Source: Flavobacterium pallidum (GTDB lineage: Bacteria > Bacteroidota > Bacteroidia > Flavobacteriales > Flavobacteriaceae). Taken from it: DNA of 64,000 nt. This document shows positions 47,573 to 56,011 of this stretch, piece after piece. Under the pieces are notes generated by a model. It saw nothing but the letters and a program-made list of their open reading frames with translations. It had not been told where the DNA came from and ran no database searches. The translations under genes were made by a program, and so were the position numbers. Numbering within the stretch: position 1 is the first letter of the stretch; every line of letters begins with the position of its first letter. The DNA lies in the NCBI RefSeq assembly GCF_003097535.1, contig NZ_CP029187.1, forward strand, positions 2,976,001-3,040,000. Direction: 5' to 3'.

Positions 47573-49345
47573 TTATTTCTCTCCTTTTTCCATCTTCGCT
47601 TTCAATTCAGCAAGAATGTCGTTGTTGTCACCTAACGTAGATGCAGAAGCATTGTTATTGTTAGAAGTAACAGCGTCGCTGGCCGCTTTCGCGTTTTTCT
47701 CTTCTTCCTCACGGAAGATAGCAGTATGCGAAGCTACAACCCTCTTAAATTCCTTATTGAACTCGATTACCTTGAAATCAGCTACTTCGCCTTTTTTCAA
47801 TTTCTTTCCGTCTTCTTTCTCAAGGTGACGTGAAGGGATGAAAGCAACGATATCGTCTCCGAATTCTACAGTAGCGCCTTTGTCAACGATTTCTGAGATG
47901 GTCCCGTTATGAACGGTGCCCACTGCGAAGGAATCCTCATACTTATCCCAAGGGTTGGCCTGGGTTTGTTTGTGGCCCAAAGATAGTTTACGTCCGTCAA
48001 CATCAAGTTCAAGTACTACAACCTCAAGTTTTTCGCCAACGCTAACAAACTCAGATGGGTGTTTGATTTTCTTAGTCCATGACAAATCAGAGATGTAAAT
48101 TAAACCATCAATTCCTTCTTCCAATTCTACGAATACACCGAAGTTGGTGAAGTTACGAACGATTCCTGTGTGCTTGGAACCTACAGGGTATTTAGAAGTG
48201 ATATCAGTCCATGGATCCTGTGACAGTTGCTTGATGCCTAAGGACATCTTACGGTCTTCACGGTCCAAAGTAAGGATAACTGCCTCTACAGTATCACCAA
48301 CTTTTACGAAATCCTGAGCCGAACGCAGGTGCGTAGACCATGACATTTCAGATACGTGGATTAAACCTTCAACACCTTCAGCTACTTCGATAAATGCACC
48401 GTAATCAGCGATAACGACTACCTTACCTTTTACTTTATCACCTACTTTCAGGTTAGCATCAAGCGCATCCCATGGGTGTGCGTTCAATTGCTTAAGACCC
48501 AATTGGATTCTTGTTTTCTCATCATCGAAATCAAGGATTACCACGTTCAGTTTCTGATCTAATTCAAGAACTTCGCTTGGGTGGTTGATACGTGACCATG
48601 AAAGGTCAGTGATGTGGATCAATCCGTCAACACCTCCAAGGTCGATGAATACTCCGTAAGAAGTGATGTTTTTCACAACGCCTTCAAGTACCTGTCCTTT
48701 TTGCAATTGACCGATAATTTCTTTTTTCTGTACTTCAATATCCGCTTCGATAAGCGCTTTGTGAGAAACCACTACGTTTTTGAATTCGTGGTTGATTTTC
48801 ACTACTTTGAATTCCATCATCTTGTTTACATACTGATCGTAATCACGGATTGGTTTTACGTCAATTTGTGAACCCGGAAGGAAAGCCTCAATTCCGAAAA
48901 CGTCAACGATCATACCGCCTTTAGTCCTGCATTTTACAAAACCGTTTACGATTTCTCCTGTTTCGTTTGCGTTGATTACGCGATCCCATGCTTTGATCGT
49001 ACGTGCTTTTCTGTGCGAAAGAACCAACTGACCTGTTTTGTCCTCACGGATGTCAATCAATACTTCTACTTTGTCACCTACTTTCAGGTTTGGATTGTAA
49101 CGGAATTCGTTCAAAGAGATAACTCCTTCAGATTTCGCGTTGATGTCAACAATAGCGTCACGGTCAGTGATCCTTACTACAACACCTTCCACTACTTCTT
49201 CCTGATCTGTTGAGATGAAAGTCTTGTCTACCAATTCTTCGAATTCCTGTAGGTTTTTTTCGTCAACAGCATCAATTCCTTCCTGGAAGTTGTGCCAGTT
49301 AAAGTTCTCTAAAAATTCCGCTTGTGTTTTTGTTTGTTCAGACAT
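47573..49345 (-). CDS. rpsA: 30S ribosomal protein S1
   Basis: A 590-residue S1 protein with about six S1 RNA-binding repeats. Visible repeat starts: VEGVVVRITDRDAIVDI, GEIVNGFVKCRTKGGMIVDVFG, GQVLEGVVKNITSYGVFIDLGG, KVKGKVVVIADYGAFIEVAEG, KHTGIVRNFTNFGVFVELEEG, and VHNGTISEIVDKGATVEF. The first two are divergent, as in other bacteria. S1 helps mRNA bind the 30S subunit. The end is a low-complexity Asn/Ser/Ala stretch, then ILAELKAKMEKGEK. A strong promoter lies 115 bases upstream. In Bacteroidota, which rarely use Shine-Dalgarno pairing, S1 is an important element of initiation. Confidence 0.97.
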   Translation of the reverse strand: MSEQTKTQAEFLENFNWHNFQEGIDAVDEKNLQEFEELVDKTFISTDQEEVVEGVVVRITDRDAIVDINAKSEGVISLNEFRYNPNLKVGDKVEVLIDIREDKTGQLVLSHRKARTIKAWDRVINANETGEIVNGFVKCRTKGGMIVDVFGIEAFLPGSQIDVKPIRDYDQYVNKMMEFKVVKINHEFKNVVVSHKALIEADIEVQKKEIIGQLQKGQVLEGVVKNITSYGVFIDLGGVDGLIHITDLSWSRINHPSEVLELDQKLNVVILDFDDEKTRIQLGLKQLNAHPWDALDANLKVGDKVKGKVVVIADYGAFIEVAEGVEGLIHVSEMSWSTHLRSAQDFVKVGDTVEAVILTLDREDRKMSLGIKQLSQDPWTDITSKYPVGSKHTGIVRNFTNFGVFVELEEGIDGLIYISDLSWTKKIKHPSEFVSVGEKLEVVVLELDVDGRKLSLGHKQTQANPWDKYEDSFAVGTVHNGTISEIVDKGATVEFGDDIVAFIPSRHLEKEDGKKLKKGEVADFKVIEFNKEFKRVVASHTAIFREEEEKNAKAASDAVTSNNNNASASTLGDNNDILAELKAKMEKGEK

Positions 49346-49460
49346 GCTGATAAAAAATTTGTATTCTGTATTCCTGCGCTGCTTAAGATAAAAATATCAG
49401 AAGTGTTTTTAAAATAAAGTTCAGTACCTAAAGGGCAACGCTTCTCTTCCAAAAGGTGCG

Positions 49461-49490
49461 CAAAATTACGACTTTATTTTTGATTTGCAA
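49461..49490 (-). promoter_or_regulatory. Bacteroidota-type promoter of rpsA
   Basis: On the minus strand TTG (49490-49488) is followed after 19 bases by TAATTTTG (49468-49461). Both boxes and the spacing fit. Transcription would start near 49455, leaving a leader of about 110 bases. Confidence 0.75.
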
Positions 49491-49580
49491 ATAGTTGGAT
49501 ATTCAAATACGCTAAAATTTACTTAAAATGAAAATATGGATTTTCAGGAGCATTACGACGGAACTTCTCAGGATTCATCT

Positions 49581-49648
49581 GCCCGCTGTCCGCTATATCT
49601 TTTCTGGCTAAAGAAGCCATAAAAAGGATGCCGCTTCCATCGGGGCTA
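49581..49648 (+). repeat. Structured repeat, copy X
   Basis: Plus-strand reading: CTGTCCGCTATATC, then a stem CTTTTC-TGGCT / AGCCA-TAAAAAG around a 5-base loop (49599-49626), then GGATGCCGCTTCCATC (GATG/CATC hairpin). Copy Y at 53143-53265 has the same fixed parts, but its central stem differs and still pairs. Copy X also has a repeat of AGGATGCCGC soon after (49649-49658). The left arm with GGCGTGCCC is not recognisable here. Confidence 0.65.
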
Positions 49649-49670
49649 GGATGCCGCACTGTACTCCTAT

Positions 49671-49714
49671 CAAATAAGAAACCCTTTCGTTTCAAGGAAA
49701 GGGCTTCTTATTTG
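49671..49714 (-). terminator. Long hairpin terminator of the nucleoside transporter gene
   Basis: CAAATAAGAA-A-CCCTTTC and GAAAGGG-C-TTCTTATTTG pair over 18 positions with one mismatch, around a short loop. It ends 4 bases before the stop codon of the transporter. Confidence 0.85.
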
Positions 49715-49717
49715 ATA

Positions 49718-50971
49718 TTAATGCGCTATCTCCGCCACATCTTCCGGCACGTGCTTATGCTTGAACATCAATCCAAACAAAACAGCGATCACCAAAGCAT
49801 AACCTGCAAATGAAAGCCAGATGTTATGCCAGTCCCTCGCGCCATCGTGGGTGAAATAAGTATCGATCACATAACCGCTGATCAATCCGCCAAAGAAGGC
49901 ACCAAATCCGTTGGACATCATCATAAATAATCCCTGGGCTGAAGAACGGATTTTGGAATCGGTAGTCGTTTCTACAAACAGTGATCCCGAGATATTGAAG
50001 AAATCGAATGCCATTCCGTAAACGATACACGACAATACGATCATCCACAATCCATCGGCAGGATTTCCGTACGCAAACAAACCGAAACGCAATACCCAGG
50101 CAAACATCGAAATCAGCATCACGCGCTTGATTCCAAACCGTTTCAAAAAGAAAGGAATCGCAAGGATAAACAAGGTTTCTGAAATCTGCGAAATAGACAT
50201 AATCAACGTTGATTTCTTTACGATGATACTTTCCGCATATTCCGGCATTTTCCCGAACTCGGAAAGGAATACGTCACCATACATATTGGTCAATTGCAGC
50301 GCAGCCCCTAAGAACATTGAAAACATAAAGAACAACGCCATTTTATAAGTCCCGAACAATTTGAAGGCATCCAGTCCCAGTTTCTGAGCTAAAGTAGCAT
50401 TCTCAGAAATCAGTTTTTGCGGCGGGCATTTGGGCAGACTGAAAGAATAAATTCCAAGTGCAATGGCGGCTACAGCGGCAATGTAGAACATATTGGCAGA
50501 CGCTTTATTGTCGGTTAAATTGGTCAGCCACATAGCCGCAATGAAACCAACCGTTCCCCAAACCCTGATGGGTGGAAACACTTTTATCACATCGTACTGA
50601 TTGTTTTTCAGCACATTGTATGCTACCGAATTCGAAAGTGAAATCGTTGGCATATAACATAGCATTGCTGCAAATATAACCCAGTAAAACGTTGTTGGAT
50701 CCTGAACCTGCGGAATGTAAAATAAGGCGACCCCGCCAAGGATGTGAAGTATGCCGTAAAGTTTTTCGGCATTAATCCATTTGTCTGCAATTATCCCTGT
50801 GATAGCAGGCATGATGATAGATGATAATCCAAGTGTGGAAAAAATCGCCCCAAATTGCTCACCACTCCATTGTTTGGTAGCAAACCAGTAATTCCCGACA
50901 GTAATCAGCCACGCTCCCCAAACAAAAAACTGCAGGAAGCTCATGGCCGTAAGCCTAAATTTTATACTCAT
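49718..50971 (-). CDS. Nucleoside:H+ symporter (NHS/NupG family MFS)
   Basis: A 417-residue membrane protein of the major facilitator superfamily with about 12 hydrophobic segments. The beginning FRLTAMSFLQFFVWGAWLIT, then KQWSGEQFGAIFSTLGLSSI and ISNSVAYNV-like CYMPTISLSNSVAYNVL are typical of the nucleoside:proton symporter family (PF03825). The C-terminal HKHVPEDVAEIAH is soluble and acidic. It would import nucleosides. It is a single gene closed by a long hairpin; no nucleoside-use gene other than cmk is near. Confidence 0.87.
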   Translation of the reverse strand: MSIKFRLTAMSFLQFFVWGAWLITVGNYWFATKQWSGEQFGAIFSTLGLSSIIMPAITGIIADKWINAEKLYGILHILGGVALFYIPQVQDPTTFYWVIFAAMLCYMPTISLSNSVAYNVLKNNQYDVIKVFPPIRVWGTVGFIAAMWLTNLTDNKASANMFYIAAVAAIALGIYSFSLPKCPPQKLISENATLAQKLGLDAFKLFGTYKMALFFMFSMFLGAALQLTNMYGDVFLSEFGKMPEYAESIIVKKSTLIMSISQISETLFILAIPFFLKRFGIKRVMLISMFAWVLRFGLFAYGNPADGLWMIVLSCIVYGMAFDFFNISGSLFVETTTDSKIRSSAQGLFMMMSNGFGAFFGGLISGYVIDTYFTHDGARDWHNIWLSFAGYALVIAVLFGLMFKHKHVPEDVAEIAH

Positions 50972-51042
50972 ATTAAATTAGTTTTTGGTTGATTAATAAA
51001 CAGCCTGTAAAACTAACATTAAAAATGAGATGGGCAAATGGA

Positions 51043-51145
51043 AATTAGAAAATGTGGCAATTAGAAAATGAGATAATGAATAGGGGATCGATAAAATTAT
51101 GCGCTTTTTATTGACAACGAATCGCATTATCTAATTATCTAATTC
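51043..51145. repeat. AT-rich aattagataatt hairpin tract at the cmk 3' end
   Basis: aattagaaaatgagataatg (about 51059-51078) faces cattatctaattatctaatt (51126-51144). The right arm runs into the cmk gene and forms its stop codon and last codons. A related tract lies at the lon 3' end (53334-53377). Confidence 0.5.
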
Positions 51146-51817
51146 CTTAACGAGTCCGAGTACCGTTTCGAATTGCTCCTCCCGCGTCAAATCCGAATTG
51201 TCAATCTCATAAGCCCCATCCGCCTTTACCAATGGGGAATCGTCACGGTGGGTATCAATATAATCGCGCTCTTCAACGTTTTTGAGGACTTCGTCATAAG
51301 AAACGCTGTCGCCTTTGGCTTTGAGTTCGTCATACCGCCTCTGCGCGCGGGTGGCGGCGCTGGCAGTCATGAATATCTTCAATTCGGCATCGGGAAAAAC
51401 AACGGTTCCGATATCACGGCCATCCATTACGATGCCTTTGTCTTTGCCCATTTGTTGCTGTTGCTCGACCAGTTTGGCACGAACTTCAGAAACTTCGGCA
51501 ACCTTGCTCACAAATCCCGACACTTCAATCGTACGGATTTCCTTTTCAACATTGACATCGTTCAAATACATTTCACCAAACCCCAATTCCGCATTGAAAA
51601 CAAAATGAAGCTTAATATACGGAAGGCTCGCAATCAAAGTGTCCTTATCAAAAAATTCCTTGTCTATATAACCATTCTGCATCGCGAAATAAGCCACTGC
51701 GCGATACATCGCACCCGTATCGACATAAACATAGCCCAAATGTTTCGCGAGCTGTTTTGCAATAGTACTTTTTCCGGTGGATGAGAAGCCGTCAATGGCG
51801 ATGGTGATTTTTTTCAT
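51131..51817 (-). CDS. cmk: Cytidylate kinase
   Basis: A 228-residue kinase phosphorylating CMP/dCMP. It starts MKKITIAIDGFSSTGKSTIA (P-loop GFSSTGKST); a 5-residue longer reading from the upstream Met is less likely. Other features: the CMP-binding YVDTGAMYRAVAYFA, GIVMDGRDIGTVVFPDAELK and RAQRRYDELKAKG. Length is usual. The last residues (KELDN) are encoded inside the AT-rich repeat tract at 51126-51145. A -7 box candidate (TAACTTTG, 51847-51854 minus strand) is upstream. Confidence 0.95.
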   Translation of the reverse strand: MKKITIAIDGFSSTGKSTIAKQLAKHLGYVYVDTGAMYRAVAYFAMQNGYIDKEFFDKDTLIASLPYIKLHFVFNAELGFGEMYLNDVNVEKEIRTIEVSGFVSKVAEVSEVRAKLVEQQQQMGKDKGIVMDGRDIGTVVFPDAELKIFMTASAATRAQRRYDELKAKGDSVSYDEVLKNVEERDYIDTHRDDSPLVKADGAYEIDNSDLTREEQFETVLGLVKELDN

Positions 51818-51846
51818 TTTTTTGAGTTGCAAAGTGACAAAGCAGC

Positions 51847-51854
51847 AAAGTTAC
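51847..51854 (-). promoter_or_regulatory. Candidate -7 promoter box of cmk in a CAAAG tract
   Basis: TAACTTTG on the minus strand matches TAnnTTTG, 29 bases upstream of the ATG. It lies within a run of CAAAG direct repeats (51828-51863). No standard -33 TTG was seen. Confidence 0.4.
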
Positions 51855-51867
51855 AAAGTTTGAGGAG

Positions 51868-51951
51868 GATTTTAAGACCGCTGCGCTGTAAGATTTTAAG
51901 ATATTGTATTACAGCCGTCACAAATCCTAAAGCGCAGCGGCCTTACAATCT
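51868..51951. repeat. Dispersed inverted-repeat element, copy D
   Basis: The left arm is gattttaagaccgctgcgct (51869-51888); the right arm (51932-51951) is its complement except at 2 of 20 bases. This is the longest-armed copy in the window. It lies 3' of porQ, between porQ and cmk. Middle sequence: gtaagattttaagatattg and cgtcacaaatcc. Confidence 0.85.
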
Positions 51952-51968
51952 TATAATCCAATTACTAA

Positions 51969-52997
51969 TTAATCTTCATCTCCAAAATTAATCGTCAACC
52001 CAAATAAACTCGTATTGGCTGCCAAGGTATATCGTGAATAAGAATAATCAAATTTCAATTTGTTGATCTTTAATCCGAAACCGACGGAAATCCCCGAGAA
52101 ATTACGCTGTTCCAGAAGCCGAAGCTCCTCTGCCCTCCTGAAATTATAGCCTACACGCAGGTTAAAACCTTTCTTGGGAAACAATTCCGCACCAAGTATG
52201 ACGTGGCGCAAGGCATTATTAAAAATAGATATCTTTTCCGGAGTCGAACCGCCGTCAATAGAACCTTCAGCACGCGCCGGATTCGAAAAAGCGATCTGCC
52301 ATTGCTGTAAATTCTCGAGCGTCACATGCCAGCGGATTGGTACGTTTTCCATTTCCTGCGACACGCCGAACATGACTTCCAAAGGCAATTTCTCACGCGT
52401 CCCGGCATAGGTCGTAATCTGCGTCCCGATATTCCGGATCACAAACGCCCAGTTCACATCATTGTCCTCATCGATGTAGAGCGCGCCCAAATCTGCGGCG
52501 GCGCCAAAAGAATTATACGTTTCCAAAGTAGACGAAATCAATTTTGCATTCGCCCCTACATAAAAATCCGAATACGGGATATTATAAGCATACCCAAACG
52601 ACAGCGCGATCTCACTCCCTGTAAAATCCGCCGTCCGGTTTCCATTTTCATCCGTTCCCTGAAATGTACCGTAATTGACATAATTGATCCCGCCATGGAA
52701 CGTTTGCACATGCCGGTCATACGTATACGCATAAGCCGCCGTGCCATAAGTCACTTCCCCGAACAAACTGCCGTAATTCATCGACAGCCTGTTGTCCATC
52801 GCAGGGTTTATCGTAGCCGGGTTAAAGAACGCCTGGTTGACATCATAGTCATACAGCGTCAGGATTTTACCACCCAAAGCCGACTGCCGTGGCGATGTTA
52901 TCAGGCTCAGGAACTGGTAAACCGATTTCCCACCTATCTGACCAAAGGAAGCAGCAGAGATAAGGAATACGATGCAGGTAAGTCGGTTTTTAAACAT
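51969..52997 (-). CDS. porQ: Type IX secretion system protein PorQ
   Basis: A 342-residue outer membrane protein of the PorV/PorQ (FadL-like) barrel group, part of the T9SS attachment complex. It begins MFKNRLTCIVFLISAASFGQ at the ATG at 52997; the 34-residue extension back to 53099 is rejected. Features: SVYQFLSLITSPRQSALGGK, QAFFNPATINPAMDNRLSMNYGSLFG, and the final FSGISVGFGLKINKLKFDYSYSRYTLAANTSLFGLTINFGDED. The protein name comes from position, order and the SPRQSALGGK motif. The lon-porQ-cmk order is the one I know for Flavobacteria. It would help move T9SS substrates such as the two LRR proteins here. Confidence 0.9.
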   Translation of the reverse strand: MFKNRLTCIVFLISAASFGQIGGKSVYQFLSLITSPRQSALGGKILTLYDYDVNQAFFNPATINPAMDNRLSMNYGSLFGEVTYGTAAYAYTYDRHVQTFHGGINYVNYGTFQGTDENGNRTADFTGSEIALSFGYAYNIPYSDFYVGANAKLISSTLETYNSFGAAADLGALYIDEDNDVNWAFVIRNIGTQITTYAGTREKLPLEVMFGVSQEMENVPIRWHVTLENLQQWQIAFSNPARAEGSIDGGSTPEKISIFNNALRHVILGAELFPKKGFNLRVGYNFRRAEELRLLEQRNFSGISVGFGLKINKLKFDYSYSRYTLAANTSLFGLTINFGDED

Positions 52998-53142
52998 GAA
53001 TGCCGTAGTAATTGCGGTACTATAACGCAGCTGCGAAGATATTATTTTTTTAGAGAAGAAAGAATCAGGATTCAGGAAGAAGATAATGATTATCTGCAAA
53101 TCCTGAATACTGCCAACTCTTATTGATTACTGCGGCTATTTT

Positions 53143-53265
53143 GGGCGTGCCCTCGTTGCGGAAATTATAGACATACATCGGAAGTCTTTCCTGCAACGAG
53201 GCCGGGCTGTCCGCTTTATCTTTTTCTAACCCCCCGGGATTAGAAAAAGGATGCCGCTTCCATCC
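53143..53265 (+). repeat. Structured repeat, copy Y (fullest copy)
   Basis: Plus-strand order: GGGCGTGCC, stem CCTCGTTGC (53151-53159) pairing with GCAACGAGG (53193-53201), then CCGGGCTGTCCGCTTTATC, a perfect 10-bp stem CTTTTTCTAA / TTAGAAAAAG (53220-53229 and 53240-53249), then GGATGCCGCTTCCATCC (GGATG/CATCC). Compared with copy X the fixed parts match and the central stem is different but still pairs. Confidence 0.8.
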
Positions 53266-53306
53266 CTCACGCAGAATACCCAAAAATTAACGAATCATTT
53301 CCAATG

Positions 53307-53330
53307 AAAAAAGCCGGAAATACTTCCGGC
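53307..53330 (-). terminator. Terminator of lon
   Basis: GCCGGAA / TTCCGGC form a 7-bp stem with a 4-base loop, and an A-run before it gives T's on the minus strand. It lies 45 bases past the lon stop. Confidence 0.85.
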
Positions 53331-53333
53331 CTG

Positions 53334-53377
53334 ATTATCTAATTTTCTAATTATCGGATTGTCTAATTATCTAATTA
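53334..53377. repeat. AT-rich ctaattatctaatt tract at the lon 3' end
   Basis: Several partial copies of tctaattatctaatt run from the terminator into the lon stop codon. The same unit occurs in the cmk 3' tract (51126-51145). Confidence 0.5.
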
Positions 53378-55822
53378 CAAAGTCTTCGCATGCTTCACCT
53401 TCTCATCCAGAATCGCAATCTTCAGCACCTCGCTCATTTCCTTAACATAATGAAAGGTCAGCCCTTCAATATAAGTCTTGTTGATCTCCTCAACATCGCT
53501 TTGATTGTCGGCACACATAATGATTTCCTTAATGTTGGCACGTTTGGCCGCAAGGATTTTTTCTTTGATTCCGCCCACAGGCAGCACTTTGCCGCGAAGC
53601 GTAATCTCGCCTGTCATCGCAAGGTTTTTCCTGATTTTATGCTGCGTCAGCACCGATACCAACGATGTCAGCATGGCAATTCCCGCACTTGGCCCGTCTT
53701 TCGGCGTGGCACCTTCCGGAATATGGATGTGCAGGTTGTATTTCGGCAGGATTTCAGGGTCAATGCCCAGCCTGTCCGCATTAGCTTTGATGTATTCAAG
53801 TGCAATCGTCGCCGATTCTTTCATCACCGTCCCTAAGTTACCGGTCATCGTCATAGAACCTTTCCCTTTGGAAATCAGCGATTCAATGAATAATATATCA
53901 CCTCCAACACTCGTCCAGGCCAATCCTGTCACCACTCCGGCCACATCATTGCTTTCTGACTTATCGCGGTGGAGTTTCGGTGCGCCCAGGATTTGCACAA
54001 CGTCAGCATCTGTAACCTTGATATTGTAATCTTCTTCCATCGCAACCGATTTTGCCGCATGTCGGATCACCTGTGCAATCTTATTCTCAAGGTTCCTGAC
54101 ACCGGATTCACGGGTATAGCCTTCTATGATTTTTTCGAGTTGCTTCTTGCCAATAGAAAGTTGTTTGGCCGTCAATCCATGTGCCGTAAGTTGCTTCGGG
54201 AACAAATGGTTCCTGGCAATCTCCACCTTTTCCTCGATCGTATATCCTGACATTTTGATGACTTCCATCCTGTCGCGCAAAGCGGGCTGGATGGCACTTA
54301 AATTATTGGAAGTGGCGATGAACATGATTTTTGACAAATCATAACCCATCTCAAGGAAATTATCATAAAATTCGCTGTTCTGTTCCGGATCCAAGACCTC
54401 CAGCAACGCCGAAGACGGATCGCCCTGATTGCTGTTCGACAACTTATCAATCTCATCCAGAACGAAAACCGGATTCGAAGTTCCTGCCTTCTTAATGCTT
54501 TGGATAATTCGGCCAGGCATAGCCCCAATATAAGTTTTCCTGTGCCCGCGGATTTCCGCCTCATCACGCAAACCGCCCAGTGAGATACGCACATATTCCC
54601 TGCCCAAAGCTTCGGCCACAGATTTCCCGATTGAGGTCTTCCCTACTCCGGGAGGCCCTGTAAGGCAAAGTATAGGCGATTTCATATCGTTGCGCAGTTT
54701 CAGGACGGCAAGGTGTTCGATCATTCTCTTTTTAACATCATCCAACCCAAAATGGTCGCGGTCCAGAACCTGCTGCGCGCGCTTCAAATCAAAATTATCT
54801 TTTGAGAATTCATTCCAAGGCAATTCGAGGAACAACTCAAGGTAATTTCTTTGGATCCCGAAATCAGGCGCCTGCGGATTCATACGCTGCATTTTCGACA
54901 ATTCCTTATCAAAATGCTTTTGTGTCTTTTCATCCCATTTTTTGGCTTTCGCCTTTTGGCGCATGTCGTCAATTTCCTCTTCCTGTGAAACACCGCCCAG
55001 TTCTTCCTGGATGGTTTTCATCTGCTGGTGCAGGAAATATTCGCGCTGCTGCTGGTCAAGGTCAAAACGCACTTTCGACTGGATGTCGTTCTTAAGTTCG
55101 AGTTTCTGCAATTCAATATTCATGAACCTCAACGTGGCAAGGGCGCGGTCCTTGAGGTTATTCATCGCAAGTAAATCCTGCTTTTCCCTTACCGAAAGGT
55201 TCATGTTCGATGAAACAAAATTCACCAGAAACGACTGACTTTCAATATTTTTTATAGCAAAAGTCGCTTCAGTAGGGATATTCGGGCTTTCCTGGATAAT
55301 CTGTGTGGCCAATTCCTTCAAAGAATCGATAATCGCTGAAAATTCCTTTTCTCCTTTTTTAGGGCGTTTTTCAGGAACCTCCTTGATGTTGGCCTTTAGA
55401 TATGGTAATTCCGTGACCGTCTCAATCTCAAAACGCTTTTTACCCTGAAGGATTACGGTGACATTCCCGTCAGGCATTTTAAGTACGCGGAGTATTTTGG
55501 CTACCGTTCCGATGGTATTGATATCGACAGAAGTGGGATCCTCAATTTCCTCATTGATTTGCGACACCACACCGATGATTTTATCGCTGTTATTCGCATC
55601 GTTAATTAACCTGATGGATTTATCCCTGCCCGCTGTGATGGGGATCACGACTCCTGGGAAAAGGACCGTGTTCCGTAATGGCAGGATGGGCAATGATGAG
55701 GGAAGTTCCTCATTGGCCATTTCCTCTTCATCTTCGGCGGTTAACAGGGGGATCAGATCTGCTTCAGAGTCTAAATCCTGAAGTGACAAATTGTCAAGTG
55801 TAGTAATTTTTTGGCTGGACAT
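53375..55822 (-). CDS. lon: ATP-dependent protease Lon (endopeptidase La)
   Basis: An 815-residue Lon protease. The N-terminal LAN domain is at about residues 40-235, beginning [19 protein letters not shown]; the AAA+ ATPase has Walker [20 protein letters not shown] and Walker B DEIDKLS; the proteolytic domain carries the catalytic Ser in [11 protein letters not shown] and Lys in [16 protein letters not shown]. It degrades misfolded and regulatory proteins. Length is typical. The gene leads a lon-porQ-cmk run on the minus strand, although each has its own termination or repeat elements between. A -7 box (TAAATTTG, 55869-55876) is 46 bases upstream. Confidence 0.97.
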   Translation of the reverse strand: MSSQKITTLDNLSLQDLDSEADLIPLLTAEDEEEMANEELPSSLPILPLRNTVLFPGVVIPITAGRDKSIRLINDANNSDKIIGVVSQINEEIEDPTSVDINTIGTVAKILRVLKMPDGNVTVILQGKKRFEIETVTELPYLKANIKEVPEKRPKKGEKEFSAIIDSLKELATQIIQESPNIPTEATFAIKNIESQSFLVNFVSSNMNLSVREKQDLLAMNNLKDRALATLRFMNIELQKLELKNDIQSKVRFDLDQQQREYFLHQQMKTIQEELGGVSQEEEIDDMRQKAKAKKWDEKTQKHFDKELSKMQRMNPQAPDFGIQRNYLELFLELPWNEFSKDNFDLKRAQQVLDRDHFGLDDVKKRMIEHLAVLKLRNDMKSPILCLTGPPGVGKTSIGKSVAEALGREYVRISLGGLRDEAEIRGHRKTYIGAMPGRIIQSIKKAGTSNPVFVLDEIDKLSNSNQGDPSSALLEVLDPEQNSEFYDNFLEMGYDLSKIMFIATSNNLSAIQPALRDRMEVIKMSGYTIEEKVEIARNHLFPKQLTAHGLTAKQLSIGKKQLEKIIEGYTRESGVRNLENKIAQVIRHAAKSVAMEEDYNIKVTDADVVQILGAPKLHRDKSESNDVAGVVTGLAWTSVGGDILFIESLISKGKGSMTMTGNLGTVMKESATIALEYIKANADRLGIDPEILPKYNLHIHIPEGATPKDGPSAGIAMLTSLVSVLTQHKIRKNLAMTGEITLRGKVLPVGGIKEKILAAKRANIKEIIMCADNQSDVEEINKTYIEGLTFHYVKEMSEVLKIAILDEKVKHAKTL

Positions 55823-55849
55823 ATGTTTTTTAAGTCATTTTGTCATTAT

Positions 55850-55862
55850 CCCAAAACTTGGG
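55850..55862. promoter_or_regulatory. CCCAA-AAC-TTGGG inverted repeat at the lon promoter
   Basis: A 5-bp palindrome with a 3-base centre (55850-55862), just downstream of the lon -7 box. It could be an operator or a 5'-end hairpin of lon mRNA. Candidate only. Confidence 0.3.
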
Positions 55863-55868
55863 TAACGA

Positions 55869-55876
55869 CAAATTTA
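55869..55876 (-). promoter_or_regulatory. Candidate -7 promoter box of lon
   Basis: TAAATTTG on the minus strand matches TAnnTTTG, 46 bases from the start codon. No good -33 TTG is at the usual distance. Confidence 0.4.
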
Positions 55877-55964
55877 TTGTTTAAAATCGTGTATACTTCT
55901 GAACGCCAGATAAAATTGAGTTAAAATTTCACCTGCGCTCCAACCTCTGGACAATCATTGTGCC

Positions 55965-55992
55965 AAAAAAAATCCCGGACAAAGCCGGGATT
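55965..55992 (-). terminator. Terminator of the DUF6252-type lipoprotein gene
   Basis: AATCCCGG / CCGGGATT form a perfect 8-bp stem around 6 bases, with A's on the left giving a T-run on the minus strand. Confidence 0.9.
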
Positions 55993-56011
55993 AGTATAAA
56001 AATCGTTTTTA

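Larger units (their letters stand above)
49346..49717. other. Intergenic region between rpsA and the nucleoside transporter
   Basis: 372 bases without a gene. It holds, from left to right, the 115-base rpsA leader, the rpsA promoter (49461-49490), one copy of a structured repeat (49581-49648) and the long transporter terminator hairpin (49671-49714). No ORF is convincing. Confidence 0.8.
52998..53374. other. Intergenic region between lon and porQ
   Basis: 377 bases. It holds structured repeat copy Y (53143-53265), the lon terminator (53307-53330) and the AT-rich repeat tract (53334-53374). No convincing ORF was seen. Confidence 0.8.

Noticed and set aside
51173..51784. 203-residue plus-strand frame opposite cmk
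   Set aside because: The cmk P-loop and family motifs on the minus strand are unambiguous; the opposite frame has no recognisable feature.
53000..53099. Longer start of porQ (extra 34 residues)
   Set aside because: The extension has no signal character, and the residues from 52997 form a normal signal peptide.
52326..53126. 266-residue open frame on the plus strand across the porQ gene
   Set aside because: It is antisense to porQ, Arg/Ile-rich and without a domain or a plausible start signal. PorQ reads through with strong family motifs.
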